The translations under genes and the position numbers were made by a program. A stretch of 43,645 nt of DNA, from NCBI GenBank assembly GCA_913009335.1, contig CAJVXN010000015.1, positions 1 through 43,645 of the forward strand. The letters run 5' to 3'. Below the pieces are notes generated by a model, which searched no databases, was not told the origin of the DNA, and was given only the letters and a program-made list of their open reading frames with translations. Shown here piece after piece: positions 40,999-43,645 of this stretch; within the stretch, counting starts at the first letter, position 1; every line of letters begins with the position of its first letter. The stretch comes from an uncultured bacterium. GTDB lineage: Bacteria; Omnitrophota; Gorgyraeia; Ghiorseimicrobiales; Ghiorseimicrobiaceae.

Positions 40999-41887
40999 GA
41001 GCGGGGGTTTTTTCTATGAATTCTTCTAAAGATCTCTGGCTTAGAATTAATTTCTCACCCGTTGAAAGATCAGATAATTCCAGTCGCTCAAAATCCGCAA
41101 AATCATAAGCAGAGATTACGTAGTAACAAATAGAAGTTATTGTTTGCTCTAAATCAATTTCTTTGTCTAATCCGTAAGCAAATTCATTATTTATTCTTTG
41201 CAGTATCTGATAAGAAAGAAAATCTACCATTTGAATATCAGTAAATTGGATATGTTTTCCCTCTTTATCTCCCAGTGCCTCAGAATTAAGCCGCAAATCA
41301 GTAATAATTCTCTTGCGATATTCAGTGGGTGATATTTTAGATACGCTGCTTTTTCTTATATCAATGACAGCGCCAATATAGAAGAAGTCAATTCCTGCGT
41401 CATCTATATCCGATGCGACAACTGCAAAAAAATCAATCTCAGCATCAGTGCTTAAAATTACTCGCGAGATTGCTGTTATTATGCGATCAATCTTTTTTGA
41501 TGCTGTCTTTGTTAGCGCCGGATATGTTTTTTCTATCGGTGTATCTTGTTTGTTTTCTCCTGTCGCGAAATTTATCTTAAATGAGGAATGTTCAAAATAA
41601 GAGCTGATGTCCGTAAGAAGCATTTCTTTTTTTTCTGGTTGCTCGGGGATTTCCTTTTCTTCGACTAAAGAATCAAAAGGGGCATAAACCCAGAGACTTT
41701 TTCCGACAAGTTCTGCCTTTACGGTTATATTATCTTTTGCGCAGATATCAGTTAAAGATTGACTAAGAGTTTTTTTAGGGAAACTGTAGCGTGGGCCGCA
41801 AGAAGAGGTAAATGTTATAATTATTAATATAAATAAAAGATTAGGTGCGAGACTTGCCGTGTTCTTTAAATATGGCCTCAATTTCAT
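40976..41887 (-). CDS. Lipoprotein of unknown function
   Basis: A 303-residue protein with a lipoprotein-type start: MKLRPYLKN, hydrophobic NLLFILIIITFT and lipobox TSSC (Cys30). The mature part has a mixed alpha/beta pattern, with a central segment ILSTDAEIDFFAVVASDIDDAGIDFFYIGAVIDI. I recognise no family. The ATG lies 47 bases inside the end of the FtsH gene, so it is coupled to it; no better internal start is visible. The co-transcription with an FtsH-type protease suggests an envelope quality-control role, which is only inference. Confidence 0.75.
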   Translation of the reverse strand: MKLRPYLKNTASLAPNLLFILIIITFTSSCGPRYSFPKKTLSQSLTDICAKDNITVKAELVGKSLWVYAPFDSLVEEKEIPEQPEKKEMLLTDISSYFEHSSFKINFATGENKQDTPIEKTYPALTKTASKKIDRIITAISRVILSTDAEIDFFAVVASDIDDAGIDFFYIGAVIDIRKSSVSKISPTEYRKRIITDLRLNSEALGDKEGKHIQFTDIQMVDFLSYQILQRINNEFAYGLDKEIDLEQTITSICYYVISAYDFADFERLELSDLSTGEKLILSQRSLEEFIEKTPALKKEKLF

Positions 41888-43442
41888 CGTAGTCTAATTC
41901 TTCTTTCTCAAGCAGTTCTTTAGCGAATCTATCCAGGATGGGGCGTTCATCTGTAAGAAGTGTTTCAACTTCTGATAAACAGTCTTTAATTATTTTATTC
42001 GTGTCGTTATTTAATTGTTGTTTAGTGTGTTCAGAAAGTTGGTCCTTAGGTATTGCCGTATAGTCTCCGATAAGTTCACTCTCACCCATGCCGATTTTCC
42101 AAACCATCATGTGTGCCCAGAACATGGCGCCTTCAAAATCGCTGGCAACACCACTTGAGGTAGTGCCATATTTGAGTTTTTCTGCCACATATCCTCCGAT
42201 GCCGACCTTTATATTAGCAATAATTCTCTCGCGCGAGAAAGTGTGTAGTTCTTCTCTGGGGGGATGATATACCGCGCCAAGACTCGGGCCGCGCGGGATA
42301 ATCGTAGCTTTAAATACGTCATCTGTGGGGTGGTGCATATAGGTTACGATTAAGTGTCCTGCTTCATGATAGGCAGTCATTTCTTTTTCATGAGGTGTAA
42401 AAGTTACCCTATGCTTGATGCCCATATCTATGCGTTCCATAGCCTCGGCTATTTCTTCAAATCCTACCAGATCTTTTTTATGCCTGGCAGCAATTAGAGC
42501 TGCTTCTTGTATAATGCTGGCGATATCTGCGGGAGATTTTTGCACGGAACGTCTGGCAAGCCGGCCGATGTTAATATCAGGGTTATATTTAATTTTTTTC
42601 AGATAGTATTCAAAAAGTTTTTCTCTTCCTTCGAGATTCGGCAGGCGAAAGTATATTTTCCTGTCAAATCTTCCCGGGCGCTTGATTGCTTCATCAAGTA
42701 CTTGCTCGCGGTTTGTCGCGGCTATAACTAAGAGATTATAATCTTTTTCCTTTAGGCCGTCCATCTCTACTAAAAGCTGATTTAGGGTTTGGTTGTATTC
42801 TGTAGCGCCTCCACTGGAAGATTCTGTACGACGGGCGGCAACAGCGTCAATCTCATCGATAAAGATAATGCATCCGTTGTCCGATTCGGCAAGTTGTCTG
42901 GCGCGTTTAAATAGTTTTCTAACACGGCTGGCACCTACGCCTACGTACATCTCGACAAATTCTGAACCCGATATGGAAATAAAAGGAATATTTGCCTCTG
43001 TTGCGATTGCCTTGGCAAGATATGTCTTGCCACATCCCGGAGGCCCTAGCATGAGCATGCCTCGTAATATTTGTCCTCCAACTCGTTGCAAGCGAGCTCT
43101 ATCTTTTAGCAGGCTTACGACTTCCCATGCCTCTTCTTTTGCCTCGTCAATACCGATAACCTCATCCCAGCTGACATTCAGATGTTCTCCTCCGATTGAT
43201 TTATGTTTAAGTTTAGCAAATCCGCCGTGTGAAAAGCCATAGATAAAGTAGACAAAAATTCCCCCGTATACTATAGAAGTAATAATAATAAAAGAGTTAA
43301 AGGCCAGTATATAATCACGCTGGTAGGAATCAAGCCGGCCTAAGGCAATAATCGGAAGGGAAATTCCTAAGCAGATTACAAAAGCCGCGATAATTTTTAC
43401 TAAATGGGTGCGGAAGAAAAGTTTTATTTTTTTCTTATTCAT
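41841..43442 (-). CDS. ftsH: FtsH-type AAA+ zinc metalloprotease, short form
   Basis: A 533-residue membrane protease that degrades membrane and cytosolic proteins using ATP. Counting from the ATG at 43442: two membrane helices (about 15-35 and 44-70), AAA domain with Walker A GPPGCGKT 133-140, Walker B IIFIDEID, the RRPGRFDR-type arginine-finger region, and the zinc site HEAGH at 359-363. Only about eight residues separate the helices, whereas usual FtsH has about 75 in the periplasm, and the C-terminus is short. The in-frame TTG at 43511 coincides with a -35 box, so I use the later ATG, although its upstream A-rich sequence has no clear Shine-Dalgarno. Confidence 0.9.
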   Translation of the reverse strand: MNKKKIKLFFRTHLVKIIAAFVICLGISLPIIALGRLDSYQRDYILAFNSFIIITSIVYGGIFVYFIYGFSHGGFAKLKHKSIGGEHLNVSWDEVIGIDEAKEEAWEVVSLLKDRARLQRVGGQILRGMLMLGPPGCGKTYLAKAIATEANIPFISISGSEFVEMYVGVGASRVRKLFKRARQLAESDNGCIIFIDEIDAVAARRTESSSGGATEYNQTLNQLLVEMDGLKEKDYNLLVIAATNREQVLDEAIKRPGRFDRKIYFRLPNLEGREKLFEYYLKKIKYNPDINIGRLARRSVQKSPADIASIIQEAALIAARHKKDLVGFEEIAEAMERIDMGIKHRVTFTPHEKEMTAYHEAGHLIVTYMHHPTDDVFKATIIPRGPSLGAVYHPPREELHTFSRERIIANIKVGIGGYVAEKLKYGTTSSGVASDFEGAMFWAHMMVWKIGMGESELIGDYTAIPKDQLSEHTKQQLNNDTNKIIKDCLSEVETLLTDERPILDRFAKELLEKEELDYDEIEAIFKEHGKSRT

Positions 43443-43482
43443 TTTTTGCTTTTTTTGAGTTTTTTGTACTGTAAGTATAATA

Positions 43483-43511
43483 TTAATAACATATATTTGA
43501 TAGGCTGTCAA
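43483..43511 (-). promoter_or_regulatory. Probable sigma70-type promoter of the ftsH-lipoprotein operon
   Basis: On the minus strand a perfect TTGACA (43511-43506), a 17-base spacer and TATTAA (43488-43483). Transcription would start near 43476, about 34 bases before the chosen ATG. Confidence 0.65.
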
Positions 43512-43525
43512 AGCAATTTGTCAAG

Positions 43526-43577
43526 CCAAAGTAGAAATGTCTTATTGTTACCAAAGTAAGAATGTCCTATTTTGTTA
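43526..43577. repeat. Two tandem 25-27-bp repeats at the window edge
   Basis: Units 43526-43550 and 43551-43577 both read CCAAAGTA..AATGTC.TATT...TTA. Such tandem motifs are found at the ends of some insertion sequences as transposase sites, so an element may begin here and continue beyond the window. The last 68 bases are AT-rich with no clear ORF. Confidence 0.55.
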
Positions 43578-43645
43578 ATGAACGAGTAGTAGTTCTTTTT
43601 CTTTTTTGTTACTTTTTTCTTTTTGTGAATAAACATAGTTCTGTG

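Noticed and set aside
42793-43242. Plus-strand open frame of 149 codons opposite ftsH
   Set aside because: It mirrors the conserved AAA domain on the minus strand and shows no ribosome site or protein family features.
43443-43511. Longer FtsH N-terminus from the TTG at 43511
   Set aside because: The TTG is part of a perfect -35 box, and the extra 23 residues are not typical of FtsH starts; the ATG at 43442 leads straight into the first membrane helix.

Overview
The window carries a bacterial chromosome segment of a Gram-negative (diderm) organism. Lipid A, Kdo and heptose genes (lpxK, lpxL-like, waaA, kdsA/B/C/D, rfaE1, several GT9 heptosyltransferases), two lipoproteins and a predicted outer-membrane barrel require an outer membrane. 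An Rnf complex suggests an anaerobic or ion-gradient-based energy metabolism. The AT-rich composition, the domain fusions and the many small palindromic elements are compatible with an uncultured candidate phylum; Omnitrophota would be my first guess, but this is inference and not proven by any gene here.

Layout. 1-4.4 kb: two nearly duplicate sensor kinases, each followed by a response-regulator gene, the first regulator being decayed. 4.4-8.6 kb: a small lipoprotein, tRNA-Phe, a highly structured intergenic stretch, topA and a XerC/D recombinase. 8.6-26.5 kb: a long envelope cluster: waaA, lpxK, an LpxL-like acyltransferase fused to an ELM1-like domain, a GT4-GT9 fusion, GT4, polysaccharide deacetylase, three GT9 genes, a deoxyhypusine-synthase-like gene, rfaE1, kdsB, kdsA, kdsD, a frameshifted membrane protein and kdsC. 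26.5-33.7 kb: an outer-membrane protein and a mixture of small genes (SnoaL-like, macro domain, MazG, nitroreductase, two receivers, PilZ, HMGL-like aldolase, KDPG aldolase, PD-(D/E)XK nuclease). 33.8-34.1 kb: a promoter, an interrupted tRNA-like sequence and tRNA-Thr. 34.1-40.4 kb: MFS exporter and rnfCGDEAB. 40.4-43.6 kb: purN, and on the minus strand a lipoprotein and a short FtsH-type protease. The right edge has tandem repeats.

The most unusual content is not the genes but five families of palindromic elements. (1) A 42-bp palindrome inserted inside coding sequence: four tandem copies in one kinase (its paralogue is the empty site), one copy in topA in another reading frame, and one intergenic copy. 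(2) A 56-bp palindromic cassette at four loci which itself supplies the Shine-Dalgarno and GTG start codon of the downstream gene and can fold in two exclusive ways. (3) A 122-128-bp element with terminal inverted repeats on both sides of topA. (4) Double-hairpin leaders lying exactly between stop and start codons before kdsB, kdsA, rnfE and rnfB, with compensatory changes. (5) Two tandem 40-nt palindromes that interrupt a promoter-driven tRNA-like sequence. Together they suggest a genome in which small palindromic elements have invaded genes, gene starts and RNA genes.
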